This document shows positions 37,108 to 48,273 of a stretch of 64,000 nucleotides of DNA, one piece after another. Below the pieces are notes generated by a model. That model searched no databases and was not told the DNA's origin. It was given only the letters and a program-made list of their open reading frames with translations. The stretch is from Cranoglanis bouderius. Lineage: Eukaryota > Chordata > Actinopteri > Siluriformes > Cranoglanididae. The position numbers and the translations under genes were made by a program. How positions within the stretch are numbered: position 1 is the stretch's first letter; each line of letters starts with the position of its first letter. Location of the stretch: positions 17,078,501 through 17,142,500 of the forward strand of contig CM042555.1 in the NCBI GenBank assembly GCA_023630585.1. Direction: 5' to 3'.

Positions 37108-37395
37108 AACAGATTCTAGGGTCCAGGTTCAATCCTGAACTTGGGTTACTGTCTATGTAGGGTTTCTCATGCTCTCCCCATGTTTCTGAGGGTTTCCTCT
37201 GAGTTCTCCAGTTTCCTCCCACTTCCCAAACAACATGCCATTGGGTGGAATCGATTCTTCAAATTGCCCCCAGGTGTGGATTTGTGTGTGGCTCCACATA
37301 ATTGACTCGTGTCACATCTAGAGTGTATCTAAGATGTAGTTTCACCTTGATCTGGATTCACAGCAACCCTGACCAGGATAAATATGCAATACAAT
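37108..37395 (+). repeat. SINE, 5'-truncated, with intact tail
   Basis: CAGGTTCAATCCTGAACTTG and TCCAGTTTCCTCCCACTTCC are followed by the tail AACCCTGACCAGGATAAA, which is also found at 43,228-43,250. Confidence 0.65.
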
Positions 37396-37639
37396 CTTAT
37401 GTTCTCCATTTTTGTGATGTTGCAAGGTCTTACCAAGTAACTTGGTAAAACACTTGTTCTTTGTTCTTTTGTTCTTTGCATTTTTTTTAATGAGATACAG
37501 TTGCAAAGACCTCTGGTTTGCATTCTGATTGCCCTGTTTTACATATTATTTTTTTTTTTCTCAGCTCCTTACTATCATCTTCTACTACACAAGAGCTACT
37601 CTAATCTAATGAAGAATAAATGCAAAATTTATTTTAAAA

Positions 37640-38335
37640 AAAATGAAAGTGGAACTTTCATATATTCTAAATTTATTACACATGAAGTGAAATATTTCAA
37701 GACTTTTTTTTGTTTGTTTTAATCTTGATGATTACGACTTACGACATGGAAAAATATCTCAGTATCTCAAAAATAGTAGAATAAAGAATTTATAATACAG
37801 CAATGTCGACATGAGAAGAGCTTTAATCAGCTAATTAACTCAAAACACCTTTTTACCCAAAACACCGTTGCTCAGTGGTCCAAAGTCCTCTTTTCAGATG
37901 AAAGCAAATTTTGCATTTCATTTGGAAATCAAGGTCCCAGAGTCTGGAGGAAGAAGGGAGAGGCACAGAATCTAAGTTGCTTGAAGTTTCCACAGTCAGT
38001 GATGATTTGGGGTGCCATGTCATCTGCTGGTGTTGGTCCACTGTGTTGTGTCAAGTCGAGAGTCAATGTAGCCATCTACCAGGAGATTTTAGAGCACTTC
38101 ATGCTTCCATCTGCTGACGAGCTTTATGGAGATGCTGATTTCCTTTTCCCGCAGGACTTGGCACCTGCCCACAGTGCCAAAACTACTAATAACTGGTTTG
38201 CTGACTATGGTATTACTGTGCTTGAATGGCCAGCCAACTCGCCTGACCTGAATTTCGTTAAGAGGAAGATGACAGACACCAGACCCAACAATACAGATGA
38301 GCTGAAGGCCGCTATCAAAGCAACCTGGTGATAGT
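37640..38335 (+). pseudogene. Tc1-like element (family 'CAGTTGCATCTC'), 5'-truncated
   Basis: The 5' non-coding part matches the reverse fragment at 22,690-22,943. It then reads SKVLFSDESKFCISFGNQGP, VMIWGAMSSAGVGPLC, FPQDLAPAHSAKTTNNWF and VLEWPANSPDLN. The usual PIENLW that follows SPDLN is replaced by FVKRKM, so the third catalytic residue is lost. The right terminal repeat is absent. Confidence 0.8.
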
Positions 38336-39422
38336 TCGATAGTTAGTTTGATAGTTCAGTCCACAACTATTCTATGTGATTCAGGTCAGGGCTTTGTCAT
38401 GGTCACTCCAATACTTTCACTTTGTTGTCTATAAGCCATTTTTTGTTACAACTTTGGAGGTATGCTTAGGCTCATTGTCCTGCTGGAAGGCCCAAAGGCG
38501 ACCAACTGTCTAGCTGATGTCTTGAGGTTTTGCTTCAGTATTACTAGTATTTTCCTCCTTCCTCATGAAGCTAGCTATTTTCTGAAGTGCACCAGAACCT
38601 TTTGCAGCAAAACACCCCTCCAGCATGCTGCCACTCCCATGCTTCACATTTGGGAAGGTGGTATTTGGATTAAATACCTCACCTTTTTTCCTCCATACAT
38701 AGTGTGGATCATTATGGCCAAAGAGTCCCATTTTTGTTTCATCTGACCAGAGAACACTCTTCCAAAAGGCTGTAAGTTTCAGTCTGTTGCTTTTTTATGA
38801 CAGTCTTTTTTGGTGTGCAACAGCCTTTCAGGCCATGGCAGACGTACATACTTTGGTACCTGATGCCCCTAATTCTTTCAGGTGTTCTTTTGTTGATGTC
38901 ATGAGGTTCAGGTGATGCTTTCAGGCCAAAGAACATTCATACCTGGGAGTTAATTTGTGCCACATTCCTGAACAATGCAGTGTCTGTGTGGCCCCAGGAT
39001 TTTTATATTTGCATGCAATTTATTGAACAGATGCTTGTGGTACCTTCTGTTGTTTGGAAATGGGTCCTAAGGAGTTTATGAGGTTCACAGTTTTATTCCT
39101 GGGGTCTTGGCTGAGGTGCTTGGATTGTGCCATGATATCAGTGGCAAAAAGGGACTGGCTGTATATACATCCACATGTACACTCCCAGTGAACTCCAATC
39201 AGAAGCTTCTTAAAGTAATTACATCAATTATGGCGCACTGGAACTCTGATATAGTGAATAAAGCTGAAATAAACCTGTCTCTAATTGATTGTTTTAACAT
39301 GACCTCTGATGTGAACAAAATAGATGCCCTAATTAACTTGACAAAAGAAATGTATGGTAACAAAGTATGTGCAAAAAAACATTGAGATTGAATATCTTTA
39401 TCCTAGGTGAATGTAAACTTTT
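38336..39422 (-). pseudogene. Tc1-like element (family D), copy A, cut by the Gypsy LTR
   Basis: The minus strand reads MGLFGHNDPHYVWRKKGEVF, NVKHGSGSMLEGCFAAKGSG and ALQKIASFMRKE, a decayed transposase catalytic domain. The right end reaches AGGTGAATGTAAAC at 39,415 and is then replaced by the Gypsy LTR. Copy B at 43,917-45,108 is very similar. Confidence 0.85.
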
Positions 39423-39992
39423 TGTCATGGTCTGGGCCGAGCTCCTCGTATTTTCCACATCGTCCCCTTTCCCACGCTTCCAGTGTTTTCTCTCTGTGTG
39501 TGTGTATGTGTGTTCCTGGGCGTGGCGCTCCATGATTGAATCAGCAGTCTCACCTGTTCCTCATCTACTCACCTCATCAGCAGAGTATATAAACCCCGGT
39601 CTTTCATCCACTCGTCGCCAGATTGTTCCGGCTTTCAGTGGGGTAACTTCTGGCTCTGCTCGCGTTTTGGTTACACACAGTATTTCGTGTTGTTTCCCAT
39701 GTGGTATTTCCCTGTGCTCACCCTGCTTTCTCTCTCCGTGTTCCATGTCCACGTCTCAAGTCTCCCGTTGCCTGCTCCCATCTCACTTCCTGCTACGCCC
39801 AGTCCCACCTTGCTTTTCCCCGTGGCTCTCCAGCTCTGAATGCTCTAGACTTGAGTTTGAATCCTCGACCACACCAGTCTTCACCTTTCCCCACACTTCA
39901 CCTGCCTTCACTACTCATTAATAAAACCCGTTACCCTGAACTCCTGTGTTAGTGTTCTGCGCTTGGGTCCTCCTTGTCTCTGTGTCTTAACA
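39423..39992 (+). repeat. Gypsy 5' LTR
   Basis: It runs from TGTCATGGTC to GTGTCTTAACA (TG...CA, 570 bp). A TATATAAA box lies at 39,586-39,593 and AATAAA at 39,920-39,925, in the right order for U3-R-U5. The gag start codon follows at 40,009. Confidence 0.85.
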
Positions 39993-40008
39993 GAACAATC
40001 TGGCCACC

Positions 40009-40895
40009 ATGGACCCAGCAGAACCAGCCCCTCCACAGGCAGTCCTGTCCTGGCAAGGTTCACTCCTGGGCCAACACGAGCAACAGCTCCGCGCTATGTC
40101 CCAGGAGATTAGTGCTCTCACGGAGAGGTATAACCAGTTGACCCAGGCGTCACTCACGCTCCCATCAAGGCAAGCCGTCCCAGCACCCACCTTGCCTTCA
40201 AGTCTCCCACTGCGTGAGGCTCATGTCCCTAACCACGAGCCCTATGCTGGCAATCTAGGGAGGTGCAGGTCCTTCCTCCTCCAGTGCTCCCTCGTATTTG
40301 CACAACGTTCCCTCACCTACGCAACTGATGAGTCCAAGGTGGCCTACATTGTGGGTCTCCTTAGGGGAGATGCCTTAGCCTGGGCCACTGCTATTTGGGA
40401 TAAGCAGCCGGCGTTGAGGACCTCGGTCGCTGCCTTCACCGACGAGCTGCAGAAGGTGTTTGATCACCCCATCCAGGAGAAGGAGGCCACCAAACGCCTG
40501 CTCTCCCTCCACTAGGGACCCTGTAGCATGGCCGAGTATTTGGTGGAGTTCCGCATTCTGGCCGCCGAGTCTGGATGGAACCTGGAGGCCCTCCAGGGGG
40601 TGTCCCTTGATGGCCTCAGCGAGCCGTTAAAAGACAAACTCACCATAAGGGATGAACCCGACTCCCTCGATGCACTGATTTCTCTCACCATCCGCCTAGA
40701 CAATAGCATGCGAGAGAGATGTCGAAAGAGGACTGGCCGGACCCAGCTCTCCAGCCTCATCCCATGTGTTTCCCCCGGCGAAGAACCCATGCAGGTAGGG
40801 TGGGCCTGACTTACTATAGCCAAACGTGACCATCGGTTCGAAGAGAGGGTGTGCCTCTACTGTGGAGCTAAGGGTCACTTCATTGCCGCCTGTCC
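40009..40895 (+). pseudogene. Gypsy gag, interrupted
   Basis: ATG at 40,009 opens MDPAEPAPPQAVLSWQGSLL. A capsid-like part with SKVAYIVGLLRGDALAWATA ends at a stop near 40,513 and continues at 40,528 (MAEYLVEFRILAAESGWN). After another stop at 40,807 comes the CCHC zinc knuckle CLYCGAKGHFIAAC at about 40,854-40,895. At least two in-frame stops make it non-functional. Confidence 0.85.
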
Positions 40896-40898
40896 TGT

Positions 40899-42660
40899 TT
40901 GCCCAAAAGGAGGGGTTCGCCAGTAAGTAGGGAGGTACTGGTGAGCCAAACCCTCCAAGTCTCCCAGTCCAGACTCCAAATCCCGGCCACCATACATCAC
41001 AAGCAAGCACCTGTCCCCTTGTTGGCCCTGATCAACTCCGGTGCAGAAGACAGCTTCCTTGATAAGGAGCTAGCCTCCCAGGCCGGCTTCCCCCTGGAAC
41101 CATTGGAGCCGCCTGTGACAGTCAACATGCTGGATGGCAGACTCCTGGCCCAAGTTACCCATCTTACCGTCCTTCTGCTCTTTGTTTATCTCTGGCAACC
41201 ATCGTTAGAGGATCAGACTCAACGTCATCTCCTCTCCAGATACACCACTGGTCTTGGAACACTCCTGGCTGAGGCGTCACAACCCCCAGATCGACTGGAT
41301 GGCTGGGAGGATCGTCAACTGGAGCCCCTTATGCCACTTCTCGTGCCTGGAATCGGCGCTCCCTCCAGCAATGGCCTTTACCCCTCCTTTGGCCTCTGAA
41401 CCACCTGACCTCTCGTCTGTGCCCCCCGAGTATCACGACCTGGGAGAGATCTTTAGCAAGGACCAGGCTCTCTCACTACCACCTCACCGGCCCTACGATT
41501 GCACTATCGACCTTCTCCCTGGAGCCCCCCTTCCGTCCAGCTGGTTATATAACCTGTCCTGAGAGGGAGGCCATGGAGAAGTACATCAATGACTCCCTCG
41601 CCGCCGGAATCATCCAGCCATCCTCCTCACCTCTGGGTGCTGGGTTCTTCTTTGTGGCCATGAAGGATAAGTTCCTCCATCCCTGCATAGACTACAGGGG
41701 ACTAAACAACATCACAGTAAAAAATAAGTACCCCTTGCCTCTTCTCAGCTCCGCCTTTGAGCTCTTGCATGGGGCAACCATATTCACCAAACTGAACCTA
41801 CGGAACACATACCATCTGGTCAGGATCAGAGAGGGGGACAAGTGAAAGACAGCGTTCAACACTCCGTTGGGCCACTTCGAATACCTGGTCACGCTGTTCA
41901 GCCTTAATAACGCGCCAGCTGTCTTCCAGGCCCTGGTCAACGATGTACTCTGGGACTTTCTGAACCGCTTTGTCTTTGTCTATCTGGACAACATCTTGAT
42001 CTTCTCCCAAAACTCCTCCGAGCACACCCACCATGTCCGACAAGTCCTGCAGCGACTCCTGGAGAACCGCTTGTTCGTAAAGGCTGAGAAATGCTAGTTC
42101 CACACCCAATCAGTCACCTTTTTGGGGTACATCATGGAAAGCGGACGAGTCAAGGCCGACCCGGAGAAGATCAGAGCCATAGTCGAGTGGCCCAGACCAA
42201 CCACCCTTAAACAGCTCCAGAGGTTTCTTGGGTTCGCCAATTTCTACCGCCACTTTATTTGGGACTACAGCTGGGTTGCGGCACCCCTTACCAGACTGAC
42301 CTCCACCTCCACCCCCTTCGTGTGGAACCCTGAGGCTGAAGCCGCCTTTAGGAAGCTTCAACCCGACCCCTTGCGGGAATTTATCATGGAGGTGGATGCC
42401 TCCGAGTCAGGTGTGGGTGCGGTTCTCTCCCAACGGTCTGGCCCCGTCCAGAAACTCCACCCATGTGCCTTCTTCTCACATCGCCTCTAGCCCGCAGAAT
42501 GCAACTATGATGTGGGGAATTGTGAGTTGCTGGCTGTCAAACTGGCCCTGGAGGAGTGGCGACACTGGTTCGAGGGGGCTGAGCAGCCCTTCATCATCTG
42601 GACCGACCATAAGAACCTGGCGTAAATCCAGACCACCAGTTCTCCAGAGAAGAGGACACT
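40899..42660 (+). pseudogene. Gypsy pol: protease, RT and RNase H, interrupted
   Basis: The protease site reads LALINSGAEDSFLD, with Asn where the catalytic Asp of D[ST]GA should be. RT motifs are CIDYRGLNNITVKNKYPLPL (41,686-), then a TGA at about 41,843, then FVYLDNILIFS, where YLDN replaces YLDD. RNase H begins FIMEVDASESGVGAVLSQRS. Stops also occur near 42,095 and 42,488. Both lost Asp residues are catalytic, so the enzyme would be dead even with the frame restored. Confidence 0.88.
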
Positions 42661-42889
42661 TCAGGTCCCGACACCATTCTCCCTTCCACCTGTGTGGTCG
42701 GGGCTGTTATGTGGGAGATCGAGTCCACCATCCAGAGAGCTCAGCACACCCAACCTGACCCCCGGGCTGCTTATTTGTCCCGGATACTGTGCGTTCCCAG
42801 GTCCTCCAGTGAGTCCACTGTTCCCAGTTTGCCAGCTCCCGTTGCACCCTGGGCCTATTAAAATGACACTTCTGGTGGCCGACCATAGA

Positions 42890-43240
42890 TGCTGATAGCC
42901 GAGCATTCGTTGCAGCCTGTACAGTCTGTGCCCGTAGCAAGCCCCTACATCAACCTCCGGCTGGGTTACTCCAACCTCTCCCTGTTCCCAGTCGCCCTTG
43001 GTCCCACATAGCTCTAGATTTTGTCACCAGTCTGCCTCCATCCCAAGGCCAAACCATGATCCTGACCATTATAGACCGGTTCTCCAAAGCGGTCAATTTT
43101 GTGGCCCTGCCTAAACTCCCTATGGCCCGCAAAACCGCTGGTTAACCATGTTGTCCGACTGAACGGCATCCCCAAGGATATTATCTCAGACCATGGACCC
43201 CAGTTCATCTCACAAGTCTGGAGAGCCTTTTGTAAAGCCC
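42890..43240 (+). pseudogene. Gypsy integrase fragment
   Basis: Segments read HIALDFVTSLPPSQG, TIIDRFSKAVNFVALPKLP and GIPKDIISDHGPQFISQVWR, the DDE integrase core, with a frameshift near 43,140. The chromodomain region and 3' LTR are missing; the text joins a SINE tail at about 43,222-43,300. Confidence 0.82.
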
Positions 43241-43300
43241 TAACCCTTACCAGGATAAAGTAGATCATAAAGATGAATTAATGAAAGAATGAAGGGAAGC
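43222..43300 (+). repeat. SINE tail at the Gypsy 3' breakpoint
   Basis: ACCCTTACCAGGATAAAGTA and GATGAATTAATGAAAGAATG match SINE tails elsewhere in the window. Confidence 0.55.
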
Positions 43301-43564
43301 TGCTATCACTAAAGGCGATCTCTCAATATTATATCTTATGTTCTCCATTTTTTGCATGTTGCAAGTTCTTACCAAGTAACTTGGTAAAACACTTTTCTCA
43401 ATTTGTTCTTTGCATTCTTTTTAATGAGATAAAGTTGCAGAGACCTCTGGTTTGCATTCTCATTGTCCTGTTTTACATATGGTTTTTTTTTTTCAGTTCC
43501 AGCTTAGACCTTACCATCATCTTCTACTACAAAAGAGCTACTCTAATCTAATGAAGAATAAATA
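43301..43564 (+). repeat. Duplicate of 37,371-37,622
   Basis: ATCTTATGTTCTCCATTTTT, TTACCAAGTAACTTGGTAAA and AGAGCTACTCTAATCTAATG occur in the same order and orientation in both places, each preceded by a SINE tail. Confidence 0.85.
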
Positions 43565-43584
43565 CTACCTTTACTCACTTTTGT

Positions 43585-43588
<4 letters not shown>

Positions 43589-43664
<76 letters not shown>
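43589..43664. repeat. (TA)n microsatellite
   Basis: A pure TA run directly following TTTGTGAGA, which matches the tip of the Tc1 family at 31.4-35.3 kb. Confidence 0.95.
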
Positions 43665-43671
<7 letters not shown>

Positions 43672-43916
43672 TACATAAATACACACGCATTTTTTTAATG
43701 GTCTAATTGAGACTGCATAACAGTTTGTTTATGTCCTGGGAAAACAATGAGATTGCAAAAATACATCAATACTTGGACTTTTCCACAACATATAACAATT
43801 CTGTCAAGTTTAAAACATTTATCTGTGAAAACACATTTTTAGTGCACCACTGGAGATGTCAATAATATATCAATAAAATCAATAAAATATTAATAATAAC
43901 AAAAAATAATGGAAAT

Positions 43917-45108
43917 GCACCAAATGTATTTACATACACTTAGAATAGTTGTGGACTGAACTATAAAAAGCATGTCCATGTGATTCAGGTCAGGGCTTTG
44001 TCATGGTCACACCAATACTTTCACTTTGTTGTCTATAAGCCTTTTTTTTTTTTAACTTTGGAGGTATGCTTAGGATCATTGTCCTGCTGGAAGGCCCAAC
44101 TGTGACCAACTTTCTGCCTGATGTCTTGAGCTTTTGCTTCAGTATTACTAGTATTTTCCTCCTTCCTCATGAAGCCAGCTATTTTCTGAAGTGCACCAGA
44201 ACCTTTTGCAGCAAAACACCCCTCCAGCATGCTGCCACTCCCATGCTTCACAGTTAGGATGCTGGTATTTGGATTAAATACCTCACCTTTTTTGCTCCAT
44301 ACATAGTGCGGATCATTATGGCCAAAGAGTCCCATTTTTGTTTCATCTGACCAGAGAACACTCTTCCAAAAGGCTGTAAATTTCAGTCTGTTGCTTTTGT
44401 ATGCCAGTGTTCTTTGTTGTGCAACAGCCCTTCAGGCCATGGCAGACGTACATACTTTGGTACTTGATGCCCCTAATTCTTTCAGGAGTTCTTTTGTTGA
44501 TGTCATGAGGTTCAGGTGATGCTTTCAGGCCAAAGTACATTCATACGTGGGAGTTAATTTGTGCCACATTCCTGAACAATGCAGTGTCTGTGTGGCCCCA
44601 GGATTTTTATATTTGCATGCAATTTATTGAACAGATGCTTGTGGTATCTTCCGTTGTTTGGAAATGGGTCCTAAGGAGTTTATGAGGTTCACAGTTTTAT
44701 TCCTGAGGTCTTGGCTGAGGTGCTTGGATTGTGCCATGGTATCAGTGGCAAAAAGGGACTGGCTGTATATACATCCACATTTACACTCCCAATGAACGCT
44801 TAATTATGACAATTGGCCAATCATAAGCTTCTTAAAGTAATTACATCAATTTCCTGAATCTTCCAGACTGTCAACTTGGTGTATGTAAACTTATGGCACA
44901 CTGGAACTCTTATATAGTGAATAAAGCGGAAATAAACCTGTCTCTAATTGATTGTTTTAACATGACGTGTGAACAAAGTAGATGCCCTAATTAACTTGAC
45001 AAAAGAAATGTATGGTAACATAAAGTATGTGCAGTTGTAAAAGAGAAAAAACAACATTGAGATTGAATATCTTTATCCTAGGTGAATGTAAATGTTTGGC
45101 CTCAACTG
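43917..45108 (-). mobile_element. Tc1-like element (family D), copy B, near full length
   Basis: The right end, reverse CAGTTGAGGCCAAACATTTA, abuts TA at 45,109. The left end (CCAAATGTATTTACATACAC) is a degraded mirror of it. Minus-strand fragments MGLFGHNDPHYVWSKKGEVF, GSMLEGCFAAKGSGALQKIA and FQQDNDPKHTSKVKK show transposase; frames are broken and the third catalytic part is missing. Confidence 0.85.
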
Positions 45109-45427
45109 TAAGTGCAAAGCTACAATGCGTACACTGGAGATGTAAGGTGTTATAAGGTTGTCTTGTTGGAAACTAATAACACTTCATGAAGTGCCAAGAA
45201 CACCAGGAACCGCAATGCCAGTAAGACATTCAATGAAAGGGCATGACATTTCTAAAACTAATTAACCATATGTTTAGATTTCCTGTTTCACTGTAGGAGG
45301 GATTGTTCTTTTCACAACCTGCTATTTTTCAGGTTAATTTCAGTTCTCAGAGTAACTTATGTGAATGTAGGATATATGATCGAATGAAGGTAATGATGCA
45401 TGATTCTTGCACAATTGATGTATTATA

Positions 45428-45821
45428 CACTCACCGGCCACTTTAATGTACAGGAACACCTGTACACTTGCTCATTCTGCATAAAATTATTCTGAATGTT
45501 GCAAAATGTGATCTCAGTGACCATAGCTTGACTGTTTGTGCCAGACAGGCTTGTTTGAGTTTTTCAGAAACTGCTCCTCAGATTGTCATGCACATCGGTT
45601 TCTAGAGTTTACACAATATGGTGCAGAGGGAAAAAACACTCAGTGAGTGGAGGTTCTGCTGGCAGAAATGCCTTGTTGATGAGGGAGGTCAGAGGAGAAT
45701 GCCCAGACTGGTTTGAGCTGATAAGTAGTCTGTCGAAAATCTGATGCTACAGTGGAAACACATTGCCTGGTCTTTTTCCACTTTTTAACTGTCCAATTTC
45801 AATTAAAGTGGGCAGCGAGTG
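45428..45821. mobile_element. Tc1/mariner-type MITE (394 bp)
   Basis: The left end CACTCACCGGCCACTTTAAT mirrors the right end (reverse CACTCGCTGCCCACTTTAAT). TA flanks both ends. It has no transposase. Confidence 0.82.
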
Positions 45822-45829
45822 TATATATA

Positions 45830-47348
45830 TATTATCTCGCCCAGGGTAACTATGGACCCTGAGCATATTTACAGACAGACAGATACACACATGAAAACTT
45901 GAGTGCAATAGTCATTATCAGCATTTGCAGCTTAACCACTTTAATAAACAATGCACATAATAATACAGAACCTTAGTTCACATTATCTACAGAAATACAT
46001 GTATATAAATCCCAGGATGGTCAGGGGTCATGCAGTTGCTTTTGTGTGAGATGCCAGAACAGCACATTTGTTTTATTTTAACAGAAAACAAAGCAGCAGT
46101 GCAAAAAAAAAAGCAGAAAAACTGATCCTGTGGCTGTGCACTTGGTTTGCATTTATGCATGATTTTGTTTTCTGTGTATCAAACAAGTCTAAGTGCATAG
46201 TACTTATCACACAAGTGTCAACGGCATTTCAATAATGGTGGTTTATGTAGGGTTTAAAATATATATCCTTTGTATTAGAAGTCCTTGAGACGTTATTTAG
46301 AGTTTTGGGTAATGCCCTGTGTTTCAAAAGAGGTGCTGTGGCACCATTAGATAGCTAGCTAGCTAAGCGCAGAACACGTAAATAAACAACATAACGGTCA
46401 AGATAAATATGGGCAATATGTAGCTACAAATGCATTCATGCTACAGTACATTCTCACACCCTTTTATTAAATATAAGTTATTTGCTGCATGGACACACAC
46501 CCTTATGAAACGACACAACTTTAGCTAACCTACCTCTACTCTCAGCAACTATCGGTAAGAGTGGTGGAACTCAGCAAATTCACACGAATCATTTGCTGCT
46601 TGCTAGCTAATGTTAAAAAATGTGGCAAACATTAGATAGCTAGCTAGCTAAGCACAGAACACACATTCAAGTAAGTAAACGACATAACGAGATAAAAGAG
46701 ATACAGTCAGGCAGTCAGTCATGAAAGAAAATTTCTCTTCTAGGCCGGCCTGCTAAGCGGTTCGGCAAAAATGACCAACACTTATGAGCCTCATTAAGCT
46801 CCATGCAAAATTGGACAACAATGTTAGAGTAATATTGAGTGCAGGCTGATTTCGGACGTAAAGTTCATATCATTTTATACAGCATTTGGTGCTTTACATT
46901 CAGTACCTTCAACTATTAAGAATTACTGTGCTGTAATGAATTACATTCTGTATATTTCTTATTTGTTATATATATATACTGTATATCCAAGTTTCCCTCA
47001 TTGTTGCTTGTCAAACATCTTTTCAAACACTTTTCAAACATTAGTAGTATGATTTTTGCAGATTATTTTACAGATTGTCCTTGCATATGTCACATGCAGA
47101 GATATTGAAAAGAAAGCCAATTTTCTTCACTTGGAAAGGTCTCTAAATCGATTCTGAATCCGAATCCTTCCACAGGAATTTAAATGACAACATCTAATGG
47201 CACTTTACTGTACATAAAACTCCACTGGTGTTTTGCATTTCACACTAGCTCGGAATGAAAATCCCAACTGAGATCTTTCTCACAGTTTTGACAGAAAGAA
47301 ATACGATGATAGATGATAAGATGATATACTGTATGATAAATGAACAAT
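45830..47348 (-). other. pth2r 3' UTR and downstream DNA
   Basis: No coding sequence is seen. A direct repeat (CATTAGATAGCTAGCTAGCT and following) occurs at 46,345-46,410 and 46,630-46,705. Possible minus-strand AATAAA signals lie at 46463-46468 and further left. Confidence 0.4.
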
Positions 47349-47831
47349 TTAAGCCATAATGTTGCATATGTGAGGCAAATTAACATCAGCAAATGCCTGA
47401 TCCTCTCTGAATGCATCAGTGTGCTTGGCCTCCCCTTCCAGAATGATGTCATCTGAGCTTTTGGCACCATCTCTTGGAAAAACTCTTGTGCTTTCCCTAA
47501 GTGTGATGTCATCAACGTGTTTTGCTTCATCCTCATTCTCCTCGGGGATGGATGGAGGCAGACTTTCAGCATCTGAGTTGCTAAAGACGTAACCGGGCAG
47601 GGTGAGATGTGAGTGTGTACGCATGCTGCGGGAGACGCAGCTGCTGCTGGTTCGTGTAGATGAGCGATCCACTCGGTTAGTCAGTAGGGCTGGGACCTGG
47701 GATTGAACACTGCTGTTGCTGTTTATGCTAGTCAACACTGATCGGTAGCGAGAGTTAACCAGCACAACTGGACCCTTCCAGTCGAATGCTAATGTCCAAC
47801 GCTGCCAAGTCTTTCGTATCTCTGTCTGGAC
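47349..47831 (-). CDS. pth2r: pth2r last exon: helix 8 and cytoplasmic tail
   Basis: After the acceptor CTCTTCCTCAG it reads VQTEIRKTWQRWTLAFDWKG (helix 8 region), then a Ser/Thr- and acid-rich tail with HLTLPGYVFSNSDAESLPPS and two DDI motifs (VDDITL, SDDIIL), ending NLPHICNIMA and stop at 47349-47351. The tail is typical of a phosphorylated, arrestin-binding GPCR terminus, which is inference. The 3' UTR continues leftward; a minus-strand AATAAA (plus-strand TTTATT) lies at 46463-46468. Confidence 0.93.
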   Translation of the reverse strand, partial: VQTEIRKTWQRWTLAFDWKGPVVLVNSRYRSVLTSINSNSSVQSQVPALLTNRVDRSSTRTSSSCVSRSMRTHSHLTLPGYVFSNSDAESLPPSIPEENEDEAKHVDDITLRESTRVFPRDGAKSSDDIILEGEAKHTDAFREDQAFADVNLPHICNIMA

Positions 47832-48224
47832 CTGAGGAAGAGTAAAGAGTTTGTGTCATAAATTCAGAGCTCAAAGCCTCCTGGAAAAGCTTGAGAAACC
47901 TTGTAAAGTTTGTTTATGTGCCGACAGTGGTTACTTTTTTGCCTGTTATTTCTTTTCAGCCCTTAGTTCTGTTCTGGCAGATGTGTTCTATATTGATATT
48001 TTGTGCTGTCAGATAAATATGCCTGAAAAAATACGAGCAGTTATTGACATCATACCTTCCCTTTCATTGTGCTTTTCTTTGTAAATAGACTAAGAAGATG
48101 GTTATCTGCTGCATTAAGCAGACTTTGACCTCTTTTCCTTTCTTTCATTTCTTTCCTTTCATCAAATCACTGTATAAACCTGTTTTTCTGAAGCTGTTGG
48201 AACAGCTTTCCAAAGCACACTAGA

Positions 48225-48273
<49 letters not shown>

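Larger units (their letters stand above)
39423..43240 (+). mobile_element. Ty3/Gypsy LTR retrotransposon, decayed, 3' end missing
   Basis: Order: 5' LTR (39,423-39,992), gag (from 40,009), zinc knuckle, protease, reverse transcriptase, RNase H, then integrase traces up to about 43,240. There is no 3' LTR; the integrase passes into a SINE tail. In-frame stops and frameshifts occur throughout. The protease-integrase order RT-RH-IN defines Ty3/Gypsy. Confidence 0.9.

Noticed and set aside
39367..39921. 184-codon frame
   Set aside because: It lies within the Gypsy LTR and has no domain; LTR features (TATA, AATAAA, TG...CA) explain the stretch.
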